Below, piece after piece: positions 1 to 6,617 of a DNA stretch of 27,011 bases. A program made the position numbers and the translations under genes. This stretch comes from CAZLPY01 sp964561525 (GTDB lineage: Bacteria > Patescibacteriota > UBA1384 > CAJBMM01). The first letter of the stretch is position 1. Each line of letters starts with the position of its first letter. The stretch covers positions 1-27,011 of the forward strand of contig CAZLPY010000008.1 of assembly GCA_964561525.1 (NCBI GenBank). Reading direction: 5' to 3'. The notes beneath the pieces were generated by a model, which had not been told where the DNA came from, ran no database searches, and saw only the letters and a program-made list of their open reading frames with translations.

Positions 1-411
1 AAAGTAATCCCACCATTGCTGCAGGTGCGGCGAGGCCACGTGCTCCGTGGCTGCCGCGTTTTGACCGGCTTGTTCATCGGCCAATTGACCGGAAACATCG
101 GTGTTCTGCGGCAAGTCAACCACTGTTTCGCCCGGTTTTGCGTAGGCAAAGTGCTCGCGGGCCTGTTTTTCGACGTAGCTTGAGGTTTGTTGATAGTGTA
201 CAAAGCGCTCCTGAATGGCTACCTTCAACCTCAATTGATCAATTTGAGCCTGTTCGGCTGTTAGCGCTTGCGATTGCCCTACCCCATCCAGCACACTACG
301 CACCACCAAAAATACGCTGTAAATAAGTACCACCAATACCAATCCGTACAGTAGCGGAAAGGTATTTGGTTTGTAGCGCGGTTGTCCTTCCTGATAATGC
401 ATAACGCTCAT
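1..411 (-). CDS. FtsB/DivIC-like septum formation initiator (partial, 3' end outside window)
   Basis: The reverse strand reads as an open frame of 137 codons running off the window edge. The product has a short cytoplasmic N-terminus, one transmembrane segment (about residues 19-40, LLYGLVLVVLIYSVFLVV), a coiled-coil stretch (about 47-75) and then YVEKQAREHFAYAKPGETVV, the hallmark end of the FtsB/DivIC family. In this family the protein sits in the divisome with FtsL and FtsQ/DivIB at the septum. A tail rich in Gln and Ala follows, longer than in classical FtsB. Start: ATG at 411, with a second in-frame ATG at 402. Neither has a Shine-Dalgarno; a TATACT hexamer lies 7 nt before the first ATG, suggesting a leaderless or near-leaderless mRNA. 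Family assignment is firm; the exact start and C-terminus are not. Confidence 0.85.
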   Translation of the reverse strand, partial: MSVMHYQEGQPRYKPNTFPLLYGLVLVVLIYSVFLVVRSVLDGVGQSQALTAEQAQIDQLRLKVAIQERFVHYQQTSSYVEKQAREHFAYAKPGETVVDLPQNTDVSGQLADEQAGQNAAATEHVASPHLQQWWDYF

Positions 412-424
412 GGATTATAGTATA
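412..424 (-). promoter_or_regulatory. Putative -10 box of ftsB-like gene, leaderless arrangement
   Basis: On the minus strand TATACT (424-419) is followed by 7 nt and then ATG. An overlapping TATAAT (419-414) also exists, which would start transcription inside the first codons and favour the ATG at 402. No Shine-Dalgarno is visible. Confidence 0.4.
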
Positions 425-426
425 GA

Positions 427-461
427 GCATGAGGCATGAAACATGAAGCATGGATCATAGA
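427..461. repeat. Heptamer tandem array, consensus GCATGAA
   Basis: Five consecutive 7-bp units can be read: GCATGAG, GCATGAA, ACATGAA, GCATGGA, TCATAGA. It lies just upstream of the ftsB-like promoter. It belongs to the same class of degenerate 7-bp arrays seen at 11173-11200, 14855-14945, 19563-19590 and 21025-21123, although the unit sequence differs. Confidence 0.55.
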
Positions 462-498
462 TGCAGTAGACAGCGTTGCGGAATTAATAAATGCAGAA

Positions 499-738
499 TC
501 GGAGTCACCACGCGCATGCTAGTGATTCCGACCCGACGCCTGCAGGCTAATCCCGCTTTAAGGCGGGCTTAAGCCGCAAATGGTGGGGCGCGGAAGTCAC
601 CACGCGTTATGCTAGTGATCCTCGCTCGGCTAGCTCTGCCACCTTTCATGCTCATTGTCCAACTCTTAGACAGAGATTGGACTACTTGCGCTGAAAAGGA
701 TGCCTCGAGCGTGCGAGCGTCGGAGTCACCACGCGATG
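499..738. repeat. Three copies of a CGGARTCACCACGCG intergenic repeat
   Basis: The core CGGAGTCACCACGCG occurs at about 500-514 and 721-735, and as CGGAAGTCACCACGCG at 591-606. The first two copies continue with ATGCTAGTGAT, so each has a left arm (TCGGAGTCAC) and an inverted right arm (GTGATTCCGA) and could fold into a hairpin; copy 1 pairs 9 of 10 bases plus a G-T wobble. Copy 3 abuts the stop codon of the surface-protein gene. Between them is a short GC hairpin (CCCGC/GCGGG, 551-566). I see no gene in the 412-738 gap; it holds only these repeats and the heptamer array. Confidence 0.6.
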
Positions 739-3309
739 TCACCACCTAGGTTTACTGTCGGAATCGGTCTTTTTACCGTTTGGTTTTGCTGCCGGCTTAG
801 ACGGCGCACTTGGTTTTTTGATGGTAGTTACCACCTCAGTCGATTGCCCAGCCCACAACTGCCAGCCAAAAAAGGCTGCAAGGGCCAGAAGCAACAGGCC
901 TAGACCAATAATTATCCATGTGACCCAATCCCTGGTTGGCGTTGTTTCAGCTACTGGACTTGAAGGAGCTGGCGGGCTGGCTTGCTCGGTCACGACCGGA
1001 GCCGGAGTTTGTACTGCAATATGCTGCGACGGGGCAGGCGGAGTGGGGTTTTGCGCCGCACTGGCAGCTACCACGCGCGGAGCATGTGGCGAGGCTTGCG
1101 CCTGCACCACGCTGCTAACGTTGCCAAAAGCATCGACCGCGGTCAGGCTGAAGCGATACGTCGAGCCGTTTTGTAGTGTCAACGTGAGCGAAGTTTGTGA
1201 ACCCGGTACGGTGACGGAGGAAATTGCGGCACCATTGTCCGCATTGACTACTTGCAATGCATAGTACGATACATTCGCTACACCACTCCAACTTAAGGTA
1301 ACTGAGTTGTCGCCAGCCTTAGTATTCAGGCTCGCTGGGGCTGCAATCGAAATGGTATTACTGAGCATCACCGCCGAGCTCAAAGTGCCCGCCCCGCTCC
1401 ACACGGCTACAAAGTACTGACTGGCCACGTTGTCGCCTACGTTTACGATAAAACTACCGTCAGTAGCGGCCACCACTTCAAAGTCCGGAACGATAGTAGC
1501 GTCCTGCATTGGATCAGCGGTGTAGATGCGCACAATCACCCCGCTCGGTACCGCTCCGGCTGCGCCCACTACCTGATCCGAGGTACCCGGAGCATTTTGC
1601 ACCATCGTCAATTTTGATGCGTCTGGCGCCACTGGGACAGATACAACGTCAAATGCAGTAGCCGCACTGGCGTTGCCGGCCCCGTCCCGCGCTAGCAAAT
1701 AAAACACACCGCCCGCTGGAGCGCTAACGGGAGTAAGCGCAAAACTGCCATCTGGTCCGGCTGTAAGTGTGCCAATGCGATTGGCCGCGGTAATGACTGC
1801 ACTATTGTAAATTTCAACGGTTGCACCACCTTCAACGGCTCCGGCTAACCCTGTTAATGCCGAGCCATCAAAGCGCAGTTTGCTAAGCACTGGCGCATTT
1901 GGCGCAGTGGTATCGATAGTATAGATCACTTCATTTTTGACCATGTCATTAATGCCGGAGCTAGCGTCAAGGGCGCTCAGTGAAGAGCTGTACTTGCCAT
2001 CAGGTAACGCTGCCAAGACCGTGCCGCTCGCATCGGTGTACGGAGCGCTAGCAAGCATCTGATTTCCCGTTACCAGGGTTACGGTCGCCAGATATGCTGC
2101 GCCGGTCGCTTGATTCACGTACTCGGCCTTGAGCACTGACCCACTGGATTGCCAGGCACTGAGCAGGCTTGGCGTGACAACAAAACTAACGCTTGGAGTA
2201 GTGGTGCTGCTAATCGATCCTGCCGGGTTAAATATCACGTTGCTAAGATCAAGCCGAATGTCTACCGAAGGAGTGAATTCTGGCGTGTAGCTGACCGCAG
2301 CATTAACCTGCTTCACCACGTAGCGATACGCAACTCCGAGAGATGAAGTAGAGTCGGTAAAGCTTGCAATGGTTGATGTACCAATCTGCGTATATTTGGA
2401 ATCGTCCACTACCGGTAGTGGCGCACGGAAAATGGCGAAGGTTGATCCGTCATCAGTAGCAGTCCAACTGAGGCGTGGATGATCCCCGGAGCCATGAGTA
2501 GCCTGAAGGTCGGATACGATTGACGGGTAGGTTTGATCCAAAACTACGGCGTTGCTGCGTACACCACCAGCATATTCGGCGTAAACCAACACTTGTCGAT
2601 ATTGATCATCTCCCGAAGGAATTGGAGCAAATGAACCATCTGCGTTGACAGTACTCGAACCAAGCAGAGTTACGCCATTAAGGGTATAGACACGCACAAA
2701 CGTCGCGCTCGGTACTACAGCTCCAGCCGAGCCTGATATGGTGTCGCCCACACCGTGTGCGTGATCATTAAATACTAACTGCGCCGCCACAGGAGCAGGT
2801 GTATTCACATTAATCGATTGACTACCACTAGTCAGTTGTACAATTGAGGTCGGACGAGTCGCTGCAGTCAAAGTAGCGCTCGTTATTACATTTTTGCCGG
2901 TGACAAAAAAACCTTGACGGGTGTTTCCGGTGGCAATGGTAAAATTATAGGTTTCCCCCTGCAGCACATTGCCAGTGGAATACAGATCTCCGGCATGATC
3001 GCTTAAGCTCAACGCTGTTTGGGTTGAGGCTGGGGCTGGCACTGGGCACCCATTTACATCCTCAACTTCAACTTCCATCCGAATCGATTTTTGACCAATG
3101 GCGATTGTTTGTGGATCCAGCGACGAATCTGGGCGCAAAAAGTCCAAACGATTGGTAGAGTAAACACCAAACTGTGCCGCTGGGCCAGGTGTTGTACAGT
3201 CGGCGGCAAAGGCCTTCCCCGCACTAAAAATTGAGCTCAAATTTTGCAAATTTGGCAGTGAAATAAGCAACAGTAAGGCAACAACTGCGTATTTTTTGAA
3301 ACGATACAT
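739..3309 (-). CDS. Secreted, membrane-anchored Ig-like/fibronectin III surface protein
   Basis: An 856-residue protein. Residues 1-36 form a Sec signal peptide (basic MYRFKK, hydrophobic core, cleavage near AFA|AD). Modules in order: a unique Cys-containing N-domain (37-168); a bacterial Ig-like module (about 170-258, DGSF motif); an Fn3-like module (262-350); a linker domain (355-465); two more Ig-like modules with the same DGSF signature (470-558, 560-655); an Fn3 module (657-740); a Pro/Ala-rich stalk (741-792); one transmembrane helix (794-819); and a basic cytoplasmic tail. It is probably a cell-surface adhesin or stalk held by its C-terminal helix; no LPXTG motif is present. The start at 3309 is chosen over an upstream ATG because AAGGAG sits 4 nt before it and the signal peptide begins there. 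The binding partner is unknown. Confidence 0.85.
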   Translation of the reverse strand: MYRFKKYAVVALLLLISLPNLQNLSSIFSAGKAFAADCTTPGPAAQFGVYSTNRLDFLRPDSSLDPQTIAIGQKSIRMEVEVEDVNGCPVPAPASTQTALSLSDHAGDLYSTGNVLQGETYNFTIATGNTRQGFFVTGKNVITSATLTAATRPTSIVQLTSGSQSINVNTPAPVAAQLVFNDHAHGVGDTISGSAGAVVPSATFVRVYTLNGVTLLGSSTVNADGSFAPIPSGDDQYRQVLVYAEYAGGVRSNAVVLDQTYPSIVSDLQATHGSGDHPRLSWTATDDGSTFAIFRAPLPVVDDSKYTQIGTSTIASFTDSTSSLGVAYRYVVKQVNAAVSYTPEFTPSVDIRLDLSNVIFNPAGSISSTTTPSVSFVVTPSLLSAWQSSGSVLKAEYVNQATGAAYLATVTLVTGNQMLASAPYTDASGTVLAALPDGKYSSSLSALDASSGINDMVKNEVIYTIDTTAPNAPVLSKLRFDGSALTGLAGAVEGGATVEIYNSAVITAANRIGTLTAGPDGSFALTPVSAPAGGVFYLLARDGAGNASAATAFDVVSVPVAPDASKLTMVQNAPGTSDQVVGAAGAVPSGVIVRIYTADPMQDATIVPDFEVVAATDGSFIVNVGDNVASQYFVAVWSGAGTLSSAVMLSNTISIAAPASLNTKAGDNSVTLSWSGVANVSYYALQVVNADNGAAISSVTVPGSQTSLTLTLQNGSTYRFSLTAVDAFGNVSSVVQAQASPHAPRVVAASAAQNPTPPAPSQHIAVQTPAPVVTEQASPPAPSSPVAETTPTRDWVTWIIIGLGLLLLALAAFFGWQLWAGQSTEVVTTIKKPSAPSKPAAKPNGKKTDSDSKPRW

Positions 3310-3753
3310 ACCACTCCTTAATGATGTTGATGTTAGGACATTCGCGTGGCCTGTCACAAATAGTATGACAAATTGATACGATGTGTATTTTATCGATTGA
3401 GCCACGTGATTTTTAGAATACAAAAACCAGAAACATGCCCCTGATGTTCCCCCTTACGATCAAAATGGAGTGAATCGAGTCACCTACTCCTGCTTCCCAT
3501 AGATAGCACATGGTGTGTAGCTTACCCATAGGTCAATCACAGTTCACTGCCCCAAACTATCAACCGCTTTACTGGTTGTCAAGCCCCACGCTCCCCACCG
3601 ATAAAGTGGCGACAATACCACTGCGCAATCCTGACTTGAGTGGCCAGGAATCCTACCGAATGAAGAGCTAAGACATCACAACGTTGCTGTCACGAATGAG
3701 CAGTGCTATCATTATCATCAACGTTCGTTTACATTTGGGCGGAGGTGAAGACA
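3310..3753. other. Divergent intergenic region
   Basis: About 440 bp between two divergent genes with no convincing coding frame. It contains an imperfect inverted repeat around 3577-3621 (TTGTC..CCCAC / GTGG..GACAA) and a 7-bp inverted pair AACGTTG/CAACGTT near 3680-3724 that flanks the sigma-factor promoter. I cannot assign a function to these. Confidence 0.4.
3684..3712 (+). promoter_or_regulatory. Putative promoter of the sigma-factor gene
   Basis: TTGCTG, 17-bp spacer, TATCAT. The -10 matches 5 of 6 consensus bases, the -35 only its TTG. The predicted start near 3719 leaves a leader of about 35 nt with a good Shine-Dalgarno. Confidence 0.4.
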
Positions 3754-4287
3754 ATGCATGATTCCGAGACTACACGTCGCAGCGCGGAGCAGTTTGAACG
3801 AGATATGCGAGTTAGCCGCCGCTATCTCACCGTCATGGCGTACCACAATACGCCGACAATAGAGGACGCCGAGGATTTGATCGCGGAAACCTACGCCAGG
3901 GCTTGGCAGTATTACCATCAACAGGATTCTGCTCGCAGCACCTTCACTCGCTGGGCAAGCCGAATCCTGCTCAATCTTGCCCGCGGTTCCCATCGTACGA
4001 GCAAACGTCGACCGATCACGACACCTCTCGATGACGCTTATCCCTTTGCATCGCCCGAACCCGGCCCAGCTGAAATCGTCGAACGAAGGCTTGCGTTGGA
4101 AGCACTGATGGGCGGCCTCACTGCGAAACAGCGCGAGATTCTGCTGCGTCTCGCCCATGGCCAAACGTATGAGGAGATCGGTCACTCGATGGGCATCGTC
4201 GTTGGCACAGTGAAATCGAGGATCTTTCATCTCCGAAATGTGGCCTTACCTTCACTGATCGATGCCTACCAAGCAGATAGTTTTTAG
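3754..4287 (+). CDS. ECF-type RNA polymerase sigma factor
   Basis: A 177-aa protein with the two-domain layout of group 4 (ECF) sigma-70 factors. Region 2 lies at about 15-85 and includes IEDAEDLIAETYARAWQYY, where DAEDLIAET matches the conserved DAEDLvQet helix. Region 4 is at about 108-165, with LTAKQREILLRLAHGQTYEEIG followed by GTVKSRIFHLR, the helix-turn-helix that reads the -35 element. It would bind core RNA polymerase and direct it to a special promoter set. The ATG at 3754 is preferred over an upstream in-frame one because GGAGGTG ends 6 nt before it. No anti-sigma factor gene is adjacent, which is unusual. The gene stands alone between its own promoter and a strong terminator. Confidence 0.85.
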   Translation: MHDSETTRRSAEQFERDMRVSRRYLTVMAYHNTPTIEDAEDLIAETYARAWQYYHQQDSARSTFTRWASRILLNLARGSHRTSKRRPITTPLDDAYPFASPEPGPAEIVERRLALEALMGGLTAKQREILLRLAHGQTYEEIGHSMGIVVGTVKSRIFHLRNVALPSLIDAYQADSF

Positions 4288-4317
4288 AGTCAGCCTGAGG
4301 CGACTTCACCCTATATC

Positions 4318-4353
4318 GGACGCTTTGCAACTCGCAAAAGCGTCCATTTTTTT
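4318..4353 (+). terminator. Intrinsic terminator of the sigma-factor gene
   Basis: Perfect 9-bp stem GGACGCTTT / AAAGCGTCC with a 10-nt loop, followed by A and seven T. Confidence 0.85.
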
Positions 4354-4391
4354 ATGTACAGATAATTGTACCTAATTATCACAAAAGTTGA

Positions 4392-4420
4392 TTGACAAAA
4401 TGCAGCATTTGTGATAATAT
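4392..4420 (+). promoter_or_regulatory. Near-consensus sigma-70 promoter
   Basis: TTGACA (4392-4397), exactly 17 bp, TAATAT (4415-4420). Transcription should begin near 4427. It serves the ORFan at 4477-6006. Confidence 0.8.
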
Positions 4421-4476
4421 GTGGCCAGTGCAGGCTAATACTTGCTGCAACTTTACAAGAAAGTAGGATCAGGCAT

Positions 4477-4608
4477 GTGATAACGCCAGAAAATCCGTTC
4501 ACAAAATGCAATTTACTTGTCAGGGAACGGCGGCTTATCGGCAAGGGTCATTTTTCCCAATTCCGCCTACGCGCTGACGAGTCGCACGCTTACCAAATGC
4601 TCGTCTAG
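4477..4608 (+). CDS. 43-aa leader ORF in frame with the next gene, separated by TAG
   Basis: A GTG codon at 4477 lies 8 nt after AGGA (4465-4468), shortly downstream of the promoter. The frame runs 43 codons (through IGKGHFSQFRLRADESH) to a TAG at 4606-4608, and the next codon, in the same frame, is the ATG of the 465-aa ORFan. The downstream ATG has no Shine-Dalgarno of its own. This could be a translated leader that delivers ribosomes by termination-reinitiation, or the true N-terminus of one longer protein split by a nonsense codon. An ATG overlapping the GTG by one base is followed directly by TGA and would make no product. Existence as a translated ORF is inferred. Confidence 0.4.
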   Translation: MITPENPFTKCNLLVRERRLIGKGHFSQFRLRADESHAYQMLV

Positions 4609-6006
4609 ATGTTGGCTGAAGCGGTGTTCGCTGGCAGTAACGTCAGCTTAACACCCCGCAGTCAACCGCCTACATCAAGACCCAAAAGTCAACCGACAAT
4701 TCAGTGGGGCATCGACAGCAGGGGCGTACTGGTCGCAGGCGGCGGATCGGATCGAAAAGGTGTATTCCTTATCCCAACCCCTGATGGGGAGCCGGCTAAA
4801 ACCAAAATCAGGGCGCAGATTGGGGACAATACCACCCATCGCGAACTGATCGTGATGTGGCCGATTAGCCAGCTGTGCCCAAACAAAAACGACCAGGGGT
4901 ATTGCACCGCTCGTCTGCGCCGCCGCATTGCGGAGGTGTTTGATGACGTTGCACGCCGCTTCAATGCCGAAGTATTCGGCATGATCAGAAAGGAAAGGGC
5001 CGAGATGCAAGGAGCTAACGGAACGTCCGTTTTGGAGCAAGTTCCGCTTCCGCGGGTGCTTAGCGCCATTAAGCGGTGTACCAATCCCGGAAGGGAGGAG
5101 GTCCGGAGTGCCATTGTCATGACGGCCGGTGACGTAAATCCAGACGCAGTGCATAAAGCGCTGGTTTTAGGTCACTACATCGAGGCGAGCCGCGAAGGCC
5201 GCGACCCACTGTTCCATCTCACCCCGGAAGGAGAATCAACGATGAACGATGATCAGCCCAGCCAAGGCGGCATAGGAGTGCCGGCAAGTGACGGCGCACC
5301 CAATCCAGATGCAAATGACACGGCGATCAAGCCCAAAACCGAGGGACCCAAGCTCAGCGAGGACACCATCCCGCTGATGCTTCACGAACTCGCGCAGACG
5401 GACCATGTGCAGCTCAAGGGCTGCACCGTGCACTACATCGCCACCGAAACCTGTTCGGCTGTGATCGCCAATACACTCAACCTCACACCAAAGCAAATTG
5501 GCTCTCAATACCGCGTCCTGATCGGCAGAGGACTTCTTTCCCCCATCCACTTAGGCGACAAGAAGGTCGGCTTCCAGCTTACCCGAGCGGCAGCAGGCGT
5601 TCTCGATCAACAAGGATGGGAGTATGCCAATGTTCGCATCAGTCCAGGCGATTTCATAGCCAGATCAACGGTCAAAGCGTCATCGGACGATTCCGAACCT
5701 CCACAGGATGACATAGCAACCATCCTCAGGAGCATTTCTGAGGTCCGGTTGCCGACCCCGCCGCCCACACAAGAGAACAACCGGTCAGCCAAACTGCGCA
5801 TGGCACAGATTGCCATGGATGAATTCGCGGCTGTGTTGTCTACCCTCCGGGTCGGATCTGTAGATGAAGCGTCCGTTATACTCGGATTGGCATTGGGCAG
5901 AATTGAAGCAGTGCGTCAATTCCTGACCGTTTCACGTCACTCCGAGATCATCTCCAGAATCGACCGCATCCTCGGCACTGACGATGACGCCATGATACTC
6001 GGCTAG
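4609..6006 (+). CDS. Hypothetical protein with two winged-helix-like segments
   Basis: A 465-aa protein I do not recognise. The N-terminus is Pro/Ser-rich (about 13-30). Two segments look like degenerate winged-helix units: one near 150-212 (ending GHYIEASREGRDPLFHLTPEG) and one near 255-330 (LTPKQIGSQYRVLIGRGLL followed by VGFQLTRAA), separated by an acidic, Pro/Asp-rich linker. A C-terminal helical domain (about 385-465) follows. The repeated pattern 'helix, recognition helix, beta-wing ending in LT' suggests nucleic-acid binding, but this is inference only. The start at 4609 lacks a Shine-Dalgarno and is preceded directly by an in-frame TAG (see 4477-4608). It is transcribed from its own near-consensus promoter and ends at its own terminator. 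Confidence 0.7.
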   Translation: MLAEAVFAGSNVSLTPRSQPPTSRPKSQPTIQWGIDSRGVLVAGGGSDRKGVFLIPTPDGEPAKTKIRAQIGDNTTHRELIVMWPISQLCPNKNDQGYCTARLRRRIAEVFDDVARRFNAEVFGMIRKERAEMQGANGTSVLEQVPLPRVLSAIKRCTNPGREEVRSAIVMTAGDVNPDAVHKALVLGHYIEASREGRDPLFHLTPEGESTMNDDQPSQGGIGVPASDGAPNPDANDTAIKPKTEGPKLSEDTIPLMLHELAQTDHVQLKGCTVHYIATETCSAVIANTLNLTPKQIGSQYRVLIGRGLLSPIHLGDKKVGFQLTRAAAGVLDQQGWEYANVRISPGDFIARSTVKASSDDSEPPQDDIATILRSISEVRLPTPPPTQENNRSAKLRMAQIAMDEFAAVLSTLRVGSVDEASVILGLALGRIEAVRQFLTVSRHSEIISRIDRILGTDDDAMILG

Positions 6007-6029
6007 CGCCAAACACCTCAGTGCGTGTC

Positions 6030-6065
6030 GGGTCGGCTTCTCTTACGAGAGCCGGCCCACTTTTT
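6030..6065 (+). terminator. Intrinsic terminator of the 465-aa ORFan
   Basis: Stem GGGTCGGCTTCTC / GAGAGCCGGCCC (one bulge) with loop TTAC, then AC and five T. It lies 24 nt after the TAG stop, showing that TAG is a real stop there. Confidence 0.8.
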
Positions 6066-6066
6066 A

Positions 6067-6095
6067 TTCTCAAAGATGACAAAATCTGGTAAAAT
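6067..6095 (+). promoter_or_regulatory. Possible tRNA promoter
   Basis: TTCTCA, 17 bp, TAAAAT. The predicted start near 6102 is about 11 nt before the mature tRNA. The -35 is weak. Confidence 0.35.
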
Positions 6096-6112
6096 AAGCA
6101 CGTAATGTATTC

Positions 6113-6188
6113 GGGTCCGTAGCTCAACGGTTAGAGCAGGCGCCTTATATGCGTCTGGTTGTAGGTTCGAATCCTACCGGACCTACCA
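6113..6188 (+). tRNA. tRNA-Ile, anticodon UAU
   Basis: All arms fold. Acceptor GGGTCCG/CGGACCT has a G1-U72 wobble; D stem is GCTC/GAGC; anticodon stem is GGCGC/GCGTC; T stem is GTAGG/CCTAC around TTCGAAT. The discriminator is A73 and the 3' CCA is encoded. The anticodon loop CTTATAT (6144-6150) gives anticodon TAT at 6146-6148, which reads AUA isoleucine codons directly. Most bacteria instead read AUA with a CAU anticodon modified to lysidine by TilS. AUA codons do occur in neighbouring genes, for example codons 7 and 14 of the L,D-transpeptidase. Confidence 0.93.
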
Positions 6189-6241
6189 CATATAACTTGA
6201 TACAACGAACCATATTCTGTTCGCAAGTCTTACAAAATAAA

Positions 6242-6275
6242 AGACGTCTGAACACAACTCTGTGTTCAGACGTCT
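6242..6275 (-). terminator. Strong intrinsic terminator of the small minus-strand gene
   Basis: Perfect 15-bp stem AGACGTCTGAACACA / TGTGTTCAGACGTCT with a 4-nt loop. Only the minus strand has a T-rich tail (TTTATTTT), so it terminates leftward transcription, which supports the 61-aa gene just upstream of it. Confidence 0.8.
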
Positions 6276-6289
6276 GGCCTTAACGCGCA

Positions 6290-6475
6290 TCAGGTTCGGA
6301 TCTTGCGACATCGCGTATGCTTTTTTGGTTTGCTAGCAAGGTAGTGAGCCATTGCAACCTCAAGGCAACGCCGCATTCTCGCTACCGATGGGTCGTAGGT
6401 ACGTCGCAGTTGTTGTGCTCCAGGCGGTGTATTTCGCTTTTGGCGCTTCGGTACCCCAGCTTTTTGACTGTTCAT
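6290..6475 (-). CDS. Small, highly basic ORFan protein (61 aa)
   Basis: A 61-aa protein rich in Arg and Lys with clusters such as PKRQKR, RMRRC and KPKKHTRCRK, so it probably binds nucleic acid or another polyanion. I do not recognise a family. Its reality is supported by a Shine-Dalgarno (GAGG at about 6483-6486, 7-8 nt before the ATG) and by a 15-bp-stem terminator only 14 nt after its stop. The upstream region carries two direct copies of CTTAAGATAT(AT)CAC that could be operators or part of its promoter. Confidence 0.55.
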   Translation of the reverse strand: MNSQKAGVPKRQKRNTPPGAQQLRRTYDPSVARMRRCLEVAMAHYLASKPKKHTRCRKIRT

Positions 6476-6509
6476 GTGCTTACCTCACCGAGGAAGTCAA
6501 GAGACGCAA

Positions 6510-6544
6510 CTTAAGATATATCACAAATTGGCTTAAGATATCAC
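6510..6544. promoter_or_regulatory. Two direct repeats between divergent genes, candidate operators
   Basis: CTTAAGATATATCAC (6510-6524) and CTTAAGATATCAC (6532-6544) start 22 bp apart, about two helical turns, so both would face the same side of the DNA. They lie between the start of the small basic gene (6475, leftward) and the L,D-transpeptidase (6618, rightward). Confidence 0.4.
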
Positions 6545-6605
6545 TGCTGACCATAAAACCAATGGCCAATCACAATATATTATGTAAATTCCTCCCGAGC
6601 TCTGC

Positions 6606-6617
6606 TACAATTTATGC
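6606..6617 (+). promoter_or_regulatory. -10 box of the L,D-transpeptidase, leaderless arrangement
   Basis: TACAAT (6606-6611) is followed by 6 nt and then the ATG at 6618, so the predicted transcription start is the A of the start codon. No Shine-Dalgarno precedes the gene. Confidence 0.5.

Noticed and set aside
427..738. CRISPR array
   Set aside because: Repeats are too short and irregularly spaced, no spacers of even length and no cas genes in the window.
818..1264. 148-codon plus-strand frame antisense to the surface protein
   Set aside because: Cys/Thr-rich shadow of a repetitive coding region, no start signals.
739..3423. Upstream ATG at 3423 as start of the surface protein
   Set aside because: It would add 38 residues before a perfect signal peptide, and the downstream ATG has AAGGAG in front.
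3718..4230. 170-codon frame antisense to the sigma factor
   Set aside because: Composition is unlike a protein, and the sense strand clearly encodes ECF sigma motifs.
4675..5154. Long minus-strand frames inside the 465-aa ORFan
   Set aside because: Two overlapping antisense frames without ribosome sites; the plus strand has promoter and terminator at both ends.
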